The position numbers were made by a program, and so were the translations under genes. A stretch of 64,000 bases of DNA, from contig NHNW01000018.1 of the NCBI GenBank assembly GCA_002786025.1, positions 248,001 to 312,000 on the forward strand. The letters are read 5' to 3'. The DNA comes from Zasmidium citrigriseum. Its lineage: Eukaryota > Ascomycota > Dothideomycetes > Mycosphaerellales > Mycosphaerellaceae. Of the stretch, positions 19,978 through 30,910 are shown piece by piece. Positions within the stretch are counted from its first letter, which is position 1, and every line of letters starts with the position of its first letter. The notes beneath the pieces were generated by a model. It was not told the DNA's origin. It saw only the letters and a list, made by a program, of their open reading frames with translations, and searched no databases.

Positions 19978-21360
19978 ATGAACCACGAGCAAGTACGACG
20001 CCGGAGGATGCAGAGATTCGAAAGACCACAAGCATCCTCAAGCAACCCACCACGGGATCGCATCAATCCCACGAACAGACAGGACATCAGTGCCGACGAA
20101 GCCTTTGCCCGTAGGCTGCAAGCGGAGCTTGACGCCGAGAGTCAACAGGTAACTTCGAGCCACCCACCTAGGAGCGCGAACACTTGGGAAGGCGATGCGG
20201 CAATGGCTCGTGATCTACAAGCACGACTCACTCTGGGCGCATCTACGCCACGAACGCCGCGCGGTAGCCTCTCGCAAGGCCTGGAGCGTTTATCAACATC
20301 CTCATCAGGTTCTCGAGCAGCTACTACGTGGCAGAAGGACCTCGTAGTGAAGGAAGTCCCAGACCGGGAATTCATGAACGCTTTCCACTTCCAAGCGCAG
20401 GCCAGCGCAATGAGGTCCAATCACCCAGGCCGCTCAAGACAACTCCACGGCGAAATCAAATCGTTACGAGAGAACCTTCCAGAGGGCATCTTTGTACGAT
20501 ATGCCGAATCACGCCCTGACTGCATGAAGATACTTATCGTTGGTCCAAAGGATACGCCTTACGCCGACGGGCTCTTCGAATTCGATCTTATCTGCCCGCA
20601 CGATTACCCCTCTGTACCGCCCATGATGTTGCTGAGGACCACTGGAGGGAACACTGTCGGCTTCAACCCGAATCTTTACATGAGCGGTAAGGTCTGTCTG
20701 TCATTACTGGGAACTTGGGCGGGCGAGCAATGGCGGCCGAACCAAAGCACAATCTTACAAGTCCTCGTGAGCATACAGGGCTTGATCTTCAATGAGCATC
20801 CATTCACCAACGAGCCGCACATGGAGCACGAGAAAGGTACGACGCACAGCAACATGTACAATCGCCAGATACATGGAGATACCGTTGAGACTGCAATGCT
20901 TGGTTGGCTGCATGGCCGAGGGAAGACTATGTGGGATGAGGTGATCAAAAAGCACTTCAAAGCGCAAGAGCAGCAGATCTTGAGAACGGTGGCCGCTTGG
21001 AAGCGAGACATGCCTCACGATAGCGGCTCCACTGAGGGCTTGTCTGGTGGCGGAATGTTTCCAGGCGGCATGATGGGCAGTTCTCCTTGGATGCCCTCAT
21101 ATTCTCAGCCTATGGGTATGGGAATGGGAAGCCCGTTCGCTGGATCAGCCTGGCCGGGATCGAGTATGGGCCCCATGAGCAACTTCACTCCAGGCGGTTT
21201 CTTCTCCTCTGGTCCTGCTGGTTCTCAGCGGCCTGTACAAAGCAACCGTGGGCCAGTCATCGATCGAAGCCTTGAGAGCCTGGCACGTCAGCTGAGAGAA
21301 GCGGTTCCTGAGCTCAAGAATACACGGCGAGTCCCAACGTGGCAATACCTTGGACAGTAG
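19978..21360 (+). CDS. Ubiquitin-conjugating enzyme E2 (UBE2O/BIRC6-like core)
   Basis: 460 residues, one exon. UBC domain about 150-320 with GKVCLSLLGTW: catalytic Cys240, followed by the long insert EQWRPNQSTILQVLVSIQGL and NEHPFTNEP typical of large class-IV E2s (UBE2O, BIRC6, UBE2Z). Upstream, two similar short helices, DEAFARRLQAELDAE (about 38-52) and DAAMARDLQARL (about 73-84), resemble ubiquitin-interacting motifs; this is a pattern call. The C-terminal 110 residues are Gly/Met/Pro/Ser-rich. Probably an E2 or E2/E3 hybrid with its own substrate or ubiquitin docking (inference). Confidence 0.92.
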   Translation: MNHEQVRRRRMQRFERPQASSSNPPRDRINPTNRQDISADEAFARRLQAELDAESQQVTSSHPPRSANTWEGDAAMARDLQARLTLGASTPRTPRGSLSQGLERLSTSSSGSRAATTWQKDLVVKEVPDREFMNAFHFQAQASAMRSNHPGRSRQLHGEIKSLRENLPEGIFVRYAESRPDCMKILIVGPKDTPYADGLFEFDLICPHDYPSVPPMMLLRTTGGNTVGFNPNLYMSGKVCLSLLGTWAGEQWRPNQSTILQVLVSIQGLIFNEHPFTNEPHMEHEKGTTHSNMYNRQIHGDTVETAMLGWLHGRGKTMWDEVIKKHFKAQEQQILRTVAAWKRDMPHDSGSTEGLSGGGMFPGGMMGSSPWMPSYSQPMGMGMGSPFAGSAWPGSSMGPMSNFTPGGFFSSGPAGSQRPVQSNRGPVIDRSLESLARQLREAVPELKNTRRVPTWQYLGQ

Positions 21361-21806
21361 CTGATGCCTTGCGGGTGCATTGCTTCACTGTGCAGATACT
21401 CGGCCTGTTAAGAACATGTTTAATCTTCAGTGAGATAAGTTTGCTCTTCAATTTTTTACAGATCGCGTTCCTTTCTTCTCTCAGAATACATTATATCCAA
21501 GTGTATGCGATATTGTGGTCCCTCTTCACTGCTCCGAACGGCTGACGCAAACAAATCCCACTCACAACGGATACTCGTGTTCTCTAAGATCCATGCCATG
21601 CTCCTGCCTAGATTAGTTATTGGCCCCCATCCTTCACCTGCTCGACCTCGGCCGTAAACCTTGTTCCCTACTGCGGGGCGTATTACCGAGGTCACCTGAT
21701 GCAGCTCTCGCACACTTCGACCTGTCATTCCCGACGACTCAGCATCAGCATAATAATCCCATCCCATCGAACTTCATCGACAGCACCCGCGAGACCAGCC
21801 GCAACC
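21361..21806. other. Intergenic with upstream in-frame ATG for the thiolase
   Basis: The thiolase frame stays open to an ATG at 21699, which would add 36 Ser/Arg-rich residues (see findings). Otherwise nothing. Confidence 0.5.
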
Positions 21807-23241
21807 ATGGAGATCAAGAAGCCACAGCAGAATGCCTATGTCCTGGGCGTCGGCCTCACCAAATTCATCAAGCCCCGCGCCACCCGCTCGTACGTCGAGA
21901 TGGGCTTCGAGGCCGGAGCGAAGGCCATGATGGACGCCCAGATTACGTATGATGATGTCGAGATGGGTGTTGCGTGTTTCTGCTTTGGACCGACTTGCAG
22001 TGGACAGCGAGTGTTTTATCAATTCGGCATGACTGGCATTCCTATCTACAACACAAACAACGCATGCGCTACTGGATCGACGGGACTTCATATGGCCAGG
22101 ACGATGGTCCGATCGGGAGCGGCGGACTGTGTTTTGGTCATCGGTTTTGAGCAAATGCAAGCAGGTCCGATTAAGGGTGGATTCAATGATCGCCCAGCAC
22201 CCATGGGGCTGTCGAACCAAATGATGATCGAGCAGTATGGAAAGCATGACAGCCCGCCGAATGCCCAGTACTTTGCGAATGCCGGAAGGGAGTATATGGA
22301 GAAGTGCGTTTGCTACAGCTTCTGGGAAAGTTGAAAATATGCTGACATTGTTGGCCAGGTACGGAGCCAGCGCAGAGGACTTCGCAGAGATCGGCCGTAT
22401 CAGCCACGAGCATTCGACCCGAAATCCATATGCGCAGTTTCAGCAGGAATACAGCCTCAAAGAGGTTGCCGATGCTCAGATGATTCACTTCCCTCTCACC
22501 AAGCTCCAATGCTCTCCCACGAGCGACGGATCCGGCGCCGCAGTCATCGTCTCCGAACGCTTCCTGAAGTCCAAGCCACATCTCCTGTCCCAGGCAGTTC
22601 TCATGGCTGGCCAGCAGCTCCAAACCGACGACACATCGCTCTACTCGAAATCTGCCATGGACTTGGTCGGCTTCGGCATGACTGGCAATGCATCGAAGAT
22701 GGCCTACAAGGAAGCCGGAATCACCGCAAAGGACGTTGATGTTTGCGAGCTTCACGACTGCTTTTCGGCGAATGAACTCATTCTCCTCGAAGGTCTTGGA
22801 TTCGCCGAGAAGGGCAAGGCACATGAGATGGTCCGTCGCGGAGACATCACCTATGGCGGCAAGGGCCCGATCATCAACCCATCTGGCGGTCTTATCTCGA
22901 AGGGCCACCCTCTCGGTGCTACTGGTCTCGCACAATGTGCTGAGCTCTGCTGGCAGCTGCGTGGTTGGGCCAACAACAGGCATGTCGAGGCGAAGGTCGC
23001 TCTTCAGCACAACCTTGGTCTGGGTGGCTGTGTGGTTATCAACGTCTACAAGCGTGCGGACGGTGGCAACAACAAGAAGCTGACTGACAAGGAGGCGATC
23101 AAGGGTACGAACTGGAAGTACAATCCTGCCACCTCGGCCAGGACTTGCTCGATGGAAGAGGCGAGGAAGGTCATGAGTAAGAAGGCCGTGGTGGAGTATG
23201 CTTTGGGTGATACCCCGAAGTTGATTCAGAGCCGGTTGTGA
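21807..23241 (+). CDS. SCPx-type 3-oxoacyl-CoA thiolase, peroxisomal
   Basis: Thiolytic cleavage of (branched) 3-oxoacyl-CoA in peroxisomes. Exons 21807-22303 and 22359-23241, one 55-bp intron, 459 residues. The nucleophile is Cys87 in NNACATGSTG. The second active-site elements are HDCFSANE and GGLISKGHPLGATG (His349), and GLGGCVVINVY follows. This is the thiolase half of sterol carrier protein X; no SCP2 lipid-binding domain follows. The last three residues are SRL, a PTS1 peroxisomal signal. The start at 21807 has a strong CAACCATGG context. Confidence 0.95.
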
Positions 23242-24067
23242 AAAGATTGATACCTCCGAAGAAATTATCTTATCTTCTTTCAGCTAATGTCACGAGTTAG
23301 ACTTCCGACACTTCAGATCATCTACTCCAAAGGACTTGCTTTTGATCGGGCATTGAGAACCATTGTACTTACTGCTGATGCTCGTACAAGTGTCTCCTCC
23401 GCCGGATCAAGAGTCCCACATCTAGCGAGGAGCTCGACCGCACGGTCTGAACGCCGGAGTTCGAGCGATCTTGTCTTATGAACGTCGCCCGACGATCATG
23501 GTTTGCGTCAGGCATGACCATGAGACCGGAGCCCGGCAAATGGACAGCAAGACATACCGTGTTGACAGTATCCGAGACCCAGGTGTTCGGATGTCCTGTC
23601 ACGGCAAGCGATCCATGCGAGATGAGGTTCATCACAGTACGGGCTTCACCCTGGAGATGAACTCCTTATTCGAGGTCAGTAGACTGCAAATGTTCTGCCG
23701 CACTGGAATGGGTGATGTGAGGGCGACCATGTTTCCCGGAACCTGGTAATAATACTGCGATGGAACCCGAGGCAGCATCGCCCTAACACGAGTCTCCGAC
23801 ATTGTCAGATGAACTCCGAGATCAGAGCCGAGTATTATAACTACGATACGCCCTCGACTCGCGATCAACGAAACATCATTTAAGTATGAAGGGTGCGATG
23901 TGGCGCTGGGAATTACTACATCGGTAGTAAGCCTTGCATCGATGGCAGCTGCCCCTTGAGTCAGGGCTCCAACGTGCCTGTATTATATTTCAACCTTGGC
24001 ATTCGACTTCTCCCGACGAGGTTCGATCAGGTGGTGCAGTTCTCACATTCTCAAGACTGAGTTCATC
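23242..24067. other. Intergenic, no gene seen
   Basis: About 0.8 kb of lower-GC sequence with only short open frames. Confidence 0.5.
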
Positions 24068-26598
24068 ATGTCTACTACGACGACCAAGACCTCCAGAAGC
24101 AGCAAGCCCACAATCGTTGCCTCTGAGACACCGGCTCCATCTGCCGCTGCGGATTCATCAGTAAAGCCGCTGTCACAAAGCGATACACCATTCCTGTCTG
24201 CGGCGTACAAGAGCGGCAGCAGTGCTCCCTTCTGGCAATCATACGTCGATTCTCGCCCTTCGCCATCCGAAAACTTCTTCAAACTGTTATGTGACTACCA
24301 CCACAGGTAAGTCGAGAACATGACGAGTGAAGCAAGTGCTAACCACTCTCTGTCTCTGCTAGTCACGGCAACTCACGCACAGCGATTGCGCATGACATTG
24401 GTACAGGTCCGGGTAACATTGCTGCGAGGCTGACGACCTACTTCGACCATGTTGTGGGCTCCGACATCAACGAAGGAGCGCTTGCGGCTGCTCCGGCGAT
24501 CGTTCGTGCGGAGGCTCTACCGCGCATGTCATTTATACATTCTCCGGCGGAAGCATTACCACACAACACGCCCGCAGACATAGGCGGCCGCGGAACGACA
24601 GACTTGATCACCATTAGCGAATGCATGCCGTTGCTGGATACAGCCACAACGCTCAAGACAGCCCGAGCACTCCTTCGACCAGGAGGCACATTAGCCATCT
24701 ACTTCTACGGACCGGCTATCTTCACAGAGGGCAATGCAGAGGAATGCAACACCATATTTGACAGACTGGCTACCCGGATCTGCAAGTTCAATCAGCCTAT
24801 GAAAGGAACACCCGGTTTTCCGTTCCATTTGCATGCGGCTGAGGCACTGCTTTCGAACATGGACAGCCTTGCGATCCCTAGCGAGGAGTGGGATTGCATC
24901 GAACGACATAAGTGGAATTGTGACCAACATTCCATTGTCTTCAACAGTAAGGAAGGTTTCGACTTCGAATGGTCTTCAGTCGATCGGAGAGGTCCGGACG
25001 AAACGACGATTGAGAAGAGCGATCGGCACTTTTGGGAGCATTACTGGAACGTTGACGATGTCAAAGCGTATCTGGATTCCGTGTATCCCAACTGGGAGCA
25101 GAAAGCTGGTGACCAAGTCGCTGAGCTCGAGCCCATGTGGGAAGAGCTGTCCGCCGCAATGGGTGATGGCAAGCGAAACGTTACGTTCTCTGCCGTCTTG
25201 ATCCTGGCTACCAAGAAGGAGGTCTCGGAGATGCCCAAGGCTAGCCAGGTCTCCGTCTCAACAAGCCGACTTGGACTTGGTCGAATCGATGATAGTCCCT
25301 CAGATGCCGTCCCAAAGCTGGAGAAGTTGCTACAGCTTAATCATGAGGATTTCAATGCTTTCTCCAAACAAATGGACGACCATAACAGCCTGGCTCAGTC
25401 GTTGCTGGCGCAGTTCACGATGGGCGCCTCCGCCACCGACCTCCAGCTCGTCTGTGGCCACGAGTTGAAGTTCCAATGTGATATGCCCCATGTCGACGTC
25501 GACGTTGTGGATGGCATATTCAAAGACCAACCGAAGCTGGAGGAGCTGTTTGGTCAGCCTAATCAATACGCAAACGCCCTCGCCTTCTTCCGGCAGCAGA
25601 TCGATGACTTTGGATGGCAAGCGGTCATGCAAAGGTACTGCTTCAACTGCACTGTGCTTGCAGATACCATCCTTGCCCGAATGTTCGAGGGTGCTTTCCA
25701 TCCTTTCATTCACTTCGGCCTGGCTGTCGAGTTCGGATTGCCGAGCATTATGGCCGAAGCTTTGGCTCGGGCTGTCGTACATCCATCATCTGCGATTCCC
25801 TCGTACTTGCAGCAGATCAAAGAAGCAGCCTCTTCGAAAGGGAACCCGGAGCCGCGCAGAACTCTTTTGGATCTCTTCACAGAAGCTCGGGCAAAGCTAG
25901 CCGCTAATATGGCCAATAACTACACGAACGACGTTGCAGAGGAAGCGTCTGATCGCACCATTGCAGAGATCTTCTCACTCGCTTCTCAATACCGAGTGAA
26001 TCCATCCGATCTGACGCCCTACCTAGCAGAAGTAGTGAATACCTCAGCCTACATCGCTGGTGCATGCCCTCGACCATTTGACTCTCCCGAAGTCGATGTC
26101 TTCCTCATGAACAGCGTGACAAGCACCACAGCCTTAACAGCCCTGGTCCAAGACACATATATCAGCCCAGAGAACAAAGCTCGCATGATCGAATACAAAG
26201 CGAGAGTTGATCTCCTCTGGTACGCTGCAATGGATTGCCCCAAACTCGACATTCAGATCTTGTATCGCTATCGACCTGCGCTGGCCGCTGGCATGACGTG
26301 GAAAGGGCTCTATCAGGCTGTCAACAAATCGAACGACAGTGGCCATGTAGCGCAATTCGTGCGAGGGCTCAAGAATGCGGAGGATGTTTGTGAGAAGTTC
26401 AGAGGGGAGCATGGTCCGTTCCTTCCGCTGAAGCCGGAGGGATATCTGCAACTTGCAATAATGGCGTATGATTCAACGACCGATTTCGGGAACGAGGTGA
26501 CTACTGGCGCTGAGTGCGAGAAGGAGAAGAAGCTGTCTCCGCGGATGGCGACGAAGTCGAGGTCGATGCCTTCGTTGGCGGAGATTCTCAATGAGTGA
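24068..26598 (+). CDS. Methyltransferase / questin-oxidase-like fusion protein
   Basis: Exons 24068-24306 and 24363-26598, 824 residues. The N-terminal half (about 45-350) is a class I SAM methyltransferase: motif I DIGTGPGNIAARL across the splice region, the acidic DIN after strand 2, LLRPGGTLAIYFYG, and a closing strand NVTFSAVLILATKK. After a 40-residue linker, residues about 390-800 match the questin-oxidase (DUF4243, AflY/GedK-like) family: LLQLNHEDFNAF, ADTILARMFEGAFHPFIHFG, EFGLPSIMAEALARAVVH. That family includes Baeyer-Villiger-type cleavage of anthraquinones in polyketide pathways. The whole fusion beyond residue 80 lies in one uninterrupted exon, so it is not a splicing artefact. 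No polyketide synthase is in the window; substrate unknown. Confidence 0.85.
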
Positions 26599-26737
26599 TG
26601 AAGGAATTGTATTGCCTTCTGAATGACATAGATAGGTAGTATAGATCGTAATATTTGCTGCGCTTGACCTCATGACATCTGCAGTAGATATAAATCTATC
26701 ACCTGAAATCAATCATCTTGCCGCGTTGAATGAGCTC

Positions 26738-27541
26738 TTACTTCCCATTAGCCTTCATCACCTTCCCAAAAGCCTCCAGCTCATGCACTCTCGCCACAAG
26801 CGCCGCATAGCTAGGATAAGCCTTCTCATCCCAAAGCCCAAACGAATTGGCCCAGCCCTGGAAAACCGTCAAATACGCATCCACGCCGCTAAACTGCTCC
26901 CCAAGAGCAAACTTCGTCTTGCTCGCCGCAAGCTTTCCCTCGATGAACTGGAAAGTCGTAGCAACGCTCTCCTTGCCCTTAGCCCGAAGAATCTCCTGCA
27001 CCTTAGGATCATCGCTGAACTTGTACGGCGCAAAGATCGGGCCAAAGGACTTCGTGTGCACGGCGCTGCCGAGATAGCTGACCCATTCGTAGAAGCGGAT
27101 TGTCTCTTGGGCGCTGCTGCCGGTGTAGTGCTTCTCTGGGACGAGTTGCGAGATGGCCGTGAAGATGGCGGGGATCTCGGTGATGAGGCTGCCGTCGATG
27201 GTAATGGCTGGGACTTGGCCTTTGGGGTTGACCTCGCTGGTGTATTTGGCTTTCTCGGCTGGGTCCGCGATGTTGACTTTGACGGCTTCGTAGGCGAGAC
27301 CGGCGTCTTCGAGGAGGAGATGGGGGCCGACGCTGCAGGCCATGGGGAAGTAGTATAATTTGATTGAGGGTGCCATTGTGGTGATTGATCGTATGTGAAG
27401 TCTTGCGTTGGAGGAGTTGTTGTTGTTGTTAGGTTTGAGGAAGGGTCTGCGAGTTGTATATGCTGACGATCTGACACAGGAGCTAGGCGTTCTTCTGGAA
27501 ACCTCTCGAAACAATTGGCGTGCTGGGATTCCGAAAGCCAT
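26738..27541 (-). CDS. Glutathione S-transferase, possible dual start
   Basis: Single exon on the minus strand. From Met56 (27376) the sequence is a standard two-domain GST of about 212 residues: IKLYYFPMACSVGPHLLLED thioredoxin-fold start as in bacterial beta-type GSTs, VNPKGQVPAI with the cis-Pro, and a C-terminal helical domain ending FGKVMKANGK. The frame is open upstream to an ATG at 27541, adding 55 residues rich in Arg, Ser and Asn with no acidic residues except one Glu, so presequence-like. Conjugates or reduces electrophiles with glutathione. Mitochondrial and cytosolic isoforms could come from the two ATGs (inference). Confidence 0.92.
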   Translation of the reverse strand: MAFGIPARQLFREVSRRTPSSCVRSSAYTTRRPFLKPNNNNNSSNARLHIRSITTMAPSIKLYYFPMACSVGPHLLLEDAGLAYEAVKVNIADPAEKAKYTSEVNPKGQVPAITIDGSLITEIPAIFTAISQLVPEKHYTGSSAQETIRFYEWVSYLGSAVHTKSFGPIFAPYKFSDDPKVQEILRAKGKESVATTFQFIEGKLAASKTKFALGEQFSGVDAYLTVFQGWANSFGLWDEKAYPSYAALVARVHELEAFGKVMKANGK

Positions 27542-28475
27542 TTTTGCGAGACAACTTCCCCATTGATATACTTTCGGTACTCTGCTATAGGACCCAATAT
27601 GCCGAAGTTCTTGGCCATGTATCTGTTAATCACATGAGACATCCGAGACCGAACGAGATCCAATGCTTAAAAATCACGTTGCACAAGATTCGGTTAGATC
27701 CAGCCATTCGTCTGTTGTGATCCCGGCCACGGAGAAGTTCCGCCAGCGTTTTAGTCACAATGCTGGGGTTAGTATCGATCGGGCCCGAACATTAGGCTTG
27801 GTTCCGCAAGGCCAAGAATCGGAGAGGCGTCATGGCGAGACACTCTTCTTTCAAGTAATGGCGCTGCTTTCCAATTCTTTCGTACTCGGGAAAGGAAACG
27901 AAGGGAAGCCGGACGCCTGATGGAAAGTCTATTGTATATGGATTTCGGGATCCAGATTCCGTAACGTTCGCCGTGATAGGAAGTCGATGGGAAGGAATTG
28001 ATCCAATCAAGATGTGAAGGTCTCCTATACCGGAGATTTGACTTTCCATAGGACCGCAAAATCCTTGCTGTATCGGAGGCGTAAAAGCATACCAACGTTC
28101 TTTACCCAACGTTCGAACTTCATTCGCAGTCTCTTCTGCAAACCTCTCGTCCAAGCAGGTAGGCTGAATGTCCAGATTATGGAGCACCATCATCTAGGAG
28201 TAAAGACTTGCGGACTGGCGATGCCTTGCCTGAGTATGTGAGCTTCCTGTCTTGATCTTCCTTGGGCCATGGATCAGGCAGCCTCGATGTCGTACTGATG
28301 AGTGCTTGATGTGACACCTGTATTCGCTTTTCTCCACGGAGTGCCAGGCCATCCCCGGCAAACATGGGACTGGTATCTTGTACAGACTTCAAAGGCCTTG
28401 AGAAAGTCTTGACCCTCGATACTTCAAGTATGTAATCATCCTTCTCTTCCGCGTCGCCATCCTTCGAGCGCTTGA
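27542..28475. other. Gene-poor stretch, nothing recognised
   Basis: Start of the accessory-like block. Only short overlapping frames. Confidence 0.45.
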
Positions 28476-29170
28476 TCAAGCGCATCGACAAGCAGTTCGA
28501 CGACTTCTTCAAGCCTCAAGGAGAAATTCAATGACTACTTCGAAAAGGGCTTCGAAGAGCGCTTCGAGGCGCATGGTTGCCAATCGATCGTGATGTTCAA
28601 AGTTGCCTCAGCGGTGGGCGTAAGGAGGAGCGAAGGGTTGGATTCGTGTGGCCGATGCGCGCAGATATGTAAAGAACGGGATGGGCGAAGACTTGATCTT
28701 GTTCTCAAGAGCGCCAGTCGATGCCAAGAGATAGTGTCCAGTGTTGTTTGCTCGATCGCGAGAGCAGTCGTGGAGAACGAGATTGCCGAATTGTACAAGC
28801 CATGTGGTTTGCTATGGGCTAAAATCCGGCCTTCACTTCCTCGATCTTCTTCCTTACAACAACACCCGCTTGAAGCCCAACACTTCCGCACAATCCACCA
28901 TCTGGCCGATCTCATTATCAGTATAATAGGAAGAGCCCACATCGAAGGATCAAAAAGCAACGTCGCTATGGATGCAGACCAGCTCTACATCATGGAGGCG
29001 CCACGAATAATCCCAGAGATGCAGCCGACGGTGCGGAAGCCGCTGATTCCGAAGGCGGACGAGAACGAGATCGATCCCCTTGTCAAGCCAAATCCGACGA
29101 TCGCAATGCTAAAGGCGGACAGCGAGGAGAACCAGCTCGATATGTACAGCTCCAACAACAACGAAGGCTG
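28440..29170 (+). pseudogene. Broken reading frame of unknown family
   Basis: 28476-29174 is open for about 230 codons and protein-like (LKEKFNDYFEKGFEERFEAH, then PRIIPEMQPTVRKPLIPKAD). Just upstream, another frame reads SFERLIKRIDKQFDDFFKPQ and runs into a stop, as if one frame shift (near 28510) split a single protein. It leads directly into the receiver-domain relic that follows, so both may be parts of one dead signalling gene. I do not recognise the N-terminal part. Confidence 0.4.
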
Positions 29171-29219
29171 GTGAGTACCCGCCTGTATGAGATGAAGGCC
29201 ACACGAGGCAAGAGGCTGA

Positions 29220-29430
29220 TGGTCAAGATCTCACAGACTCCTGCAGCGCCCGCCCATCGCATTGAAAAGGTCCTGTTCTCGGGCCGAGGACAATGCGGTC
29301 AACCAAAAACTGGCCGTCAAGATACTGACGAAACACAATCACAAGGTCACCGTTGCCAGCAACGGATTGGAGGCCTTCGAGGCAATCAAGAAGAAGCGAC
29401 TCGGTGTCGACTTCGTGAAAGTACAAGTCA
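29220..29430 (+). pseudogene. Degenerate response-regulator receiver domain
   Basis: Reads AEDNAVNQKLAVKIL then HNHKVTVASNGLEAFEAIKK, the start of a receiver domain as in fungal hybrid histidine kinases. The acidic pair E-D is present. The phospho-acceptor Asp (normally in LMDVQMP) is replaced by Lys (FVKVQVN), and the sequence loses similarity right after. Upstream reading (PAAPAHRIEKVLFS) is in another frame; one extra G in the GGG at about 29281-29283 explains the shift. No kinase core is present. A relic, not a working regulator. Confidence 0.7.
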
Positions 29431-30246
29431 ACGCCAGACCCCTCAGCCAGGTGCTGCTTCCCAGCCTCCACACCCTTCAACGAAGAGACGGCGATGGCGA
29501 TGGAGTTGATGCCCGTGAACCCATCCAGATCCGCTTCATGTCGAGGAGGTGTCTACATCTCCGACTCAGTGGCTGCTTCTGCTTTTTCCTAAGCGTGAGC
29601 CATATCCTTCGATCCAGGTGACCTTGGCAGTCTGCTGACATGTTCTTCTGCAGGGGTTCGATTCCAGCAACATCAACAACCGCAGGAGTTCCGGCGTGCC
29701 CGATGACAACCCCAAGATTCTCGAAATCGCATACTAAATCCACGCCATTCGTACCTGATTCGATTCCCTCTCCCAGCAAGCTTCGACGGAGATCCGAATC
29801 GAATGAAAGAGAAGTACAAGCAGAGAGAAATGGACAAGGACTAGACTGGAGCAGCAATGGCAAGAGCTCTGAGCCGATGAAGAGGAGCGGAAGTAGAGTG
29901 GAAAGATTGGAGTCGGTGGTGATATCCTCGGTGTTTCATACAAATTCGTATCTTGAGAATGGAGCAATCGAGCTCTTCGTCGAACCTCCGTAACATCAAA
30001 GCTCCCGAGTACCTGCGTATTGCATGCTGTAGACGACAGCTTCTCGAGATCTCATCAATGCTACGTTGCCGTACCCGTGGATCCATTGGCACACAATGAT
30101 GGAAGGTCGTGGGAGAACGATCTCCATCATTGTCGAGAGGTTCAAGGGCCCAGGATTAAACCAGCGTCAATGAACGAACAAATTGCAGTCGTAATGATAC
30201 CAAAGCTGCAAGGTAAAGAAGGACGGCAACGGGAATGTATGTTTGT
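29431..30246. other. Gene-poor stretch
   Basis: No supported gene. 29640-29990 is open on the plus strand but low-complexity. Confidence 0.45.
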
Positions 30247-30910
30247 TCAGCGTTCAAGCTTCAATACATCGTACGAAGTAACAGTCATGATACAGTGACT
30301 CTCTGCTCGTCTTTCAAAGTCCTCCATGATGTGCTTTATCAACTGCCTCGCGAATCCACCCTCACGCATCAAGGTGGGGTACGCCCAGATGCCCGCATCC
30401 TGCCCGCTGCCGTCTGCTGTTTCTATCAATCCATGTCAGCATCGCTCTTGTCTTTGGTCTTGCTATTCTCGTAGACGTACCTGTTCTTTTCGTTGCGGTT
30501 GGGGACAATCTCCTTGCGGTTGTCGTTGAGCTCCATGCTCTCGAAGTGGAAGAAGTCGAAGTGTTCGCCGTCCTTGATGGCGACGATCTCGCTGGTGGTG
30601 TCGTTGATCTGGAAGCCGAGATCGCCGAGCGTTAGGCCGTATTGCTGGTATTGGGTGGGCGCCGTCTTCAGCTTGAACATGGTGTCTGCCGACCTCATCA
30701 GTACCGTTCGAGGGTGAAGCAAGTGTTGAGCTTACCGCCGAAGCGACAGCCACACGATGGTTGCGCATCCGTGAGGGAGTCTCTCTTGTCGCGTCCAAGC
30801 CAGGTCGTCTCCGTCATTGGCTTGTTGATGTACGAGTAGAGGAGAGAACCTGGGTTCAGGATGAAGACGCCTGGGGTGGCCTTCTCGCCGGAGACACGAT
30901 GGTTGCGCAT
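30247..30910 (-). CDS. Unknown protein, possibly a damaged gene
   Basis: Minus-strand exons can be chained: 30910 down to the donor at about 30735 (GEKATPGVFILNPGSLLYSY, PSCGCRFG), a 45-bp intron (GTAAGC, TACTGATG, GGCAG), then FKLKTAPTQYQQYGLTLGDL and FDFFHFESMELND, then a GTACGT intron and a last exon GIWAYPTLMREGGFARQLIK. Reading through the last donor instead gives a short end, YVYENSKTKDKSDADMD. The ATG at 30910 follows an in-frame stop. Upstream, duplicated cassettes (see 30908-31200) suggest that the original 5' part was rearranged. Family not recognised. Confidence 0.45.

Noticed and set aside
9046..27541. A secondary-metabolite cluster (flavin monooxygenase, thiolase, methyltransferase/questin-oxidase, GST)
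   Set aside because: No polyketide synthase, NRPS, terpene cyclase or pathway regulator, and E2 and SH3-adaptor genes lie between. Co-occurrence is probably accidental.
29640..29670. GGTTCGATTCC, like a tRNA T-loop
   Set aside because: No matching D-arm, anticodon arm or acceptor stem upstream.
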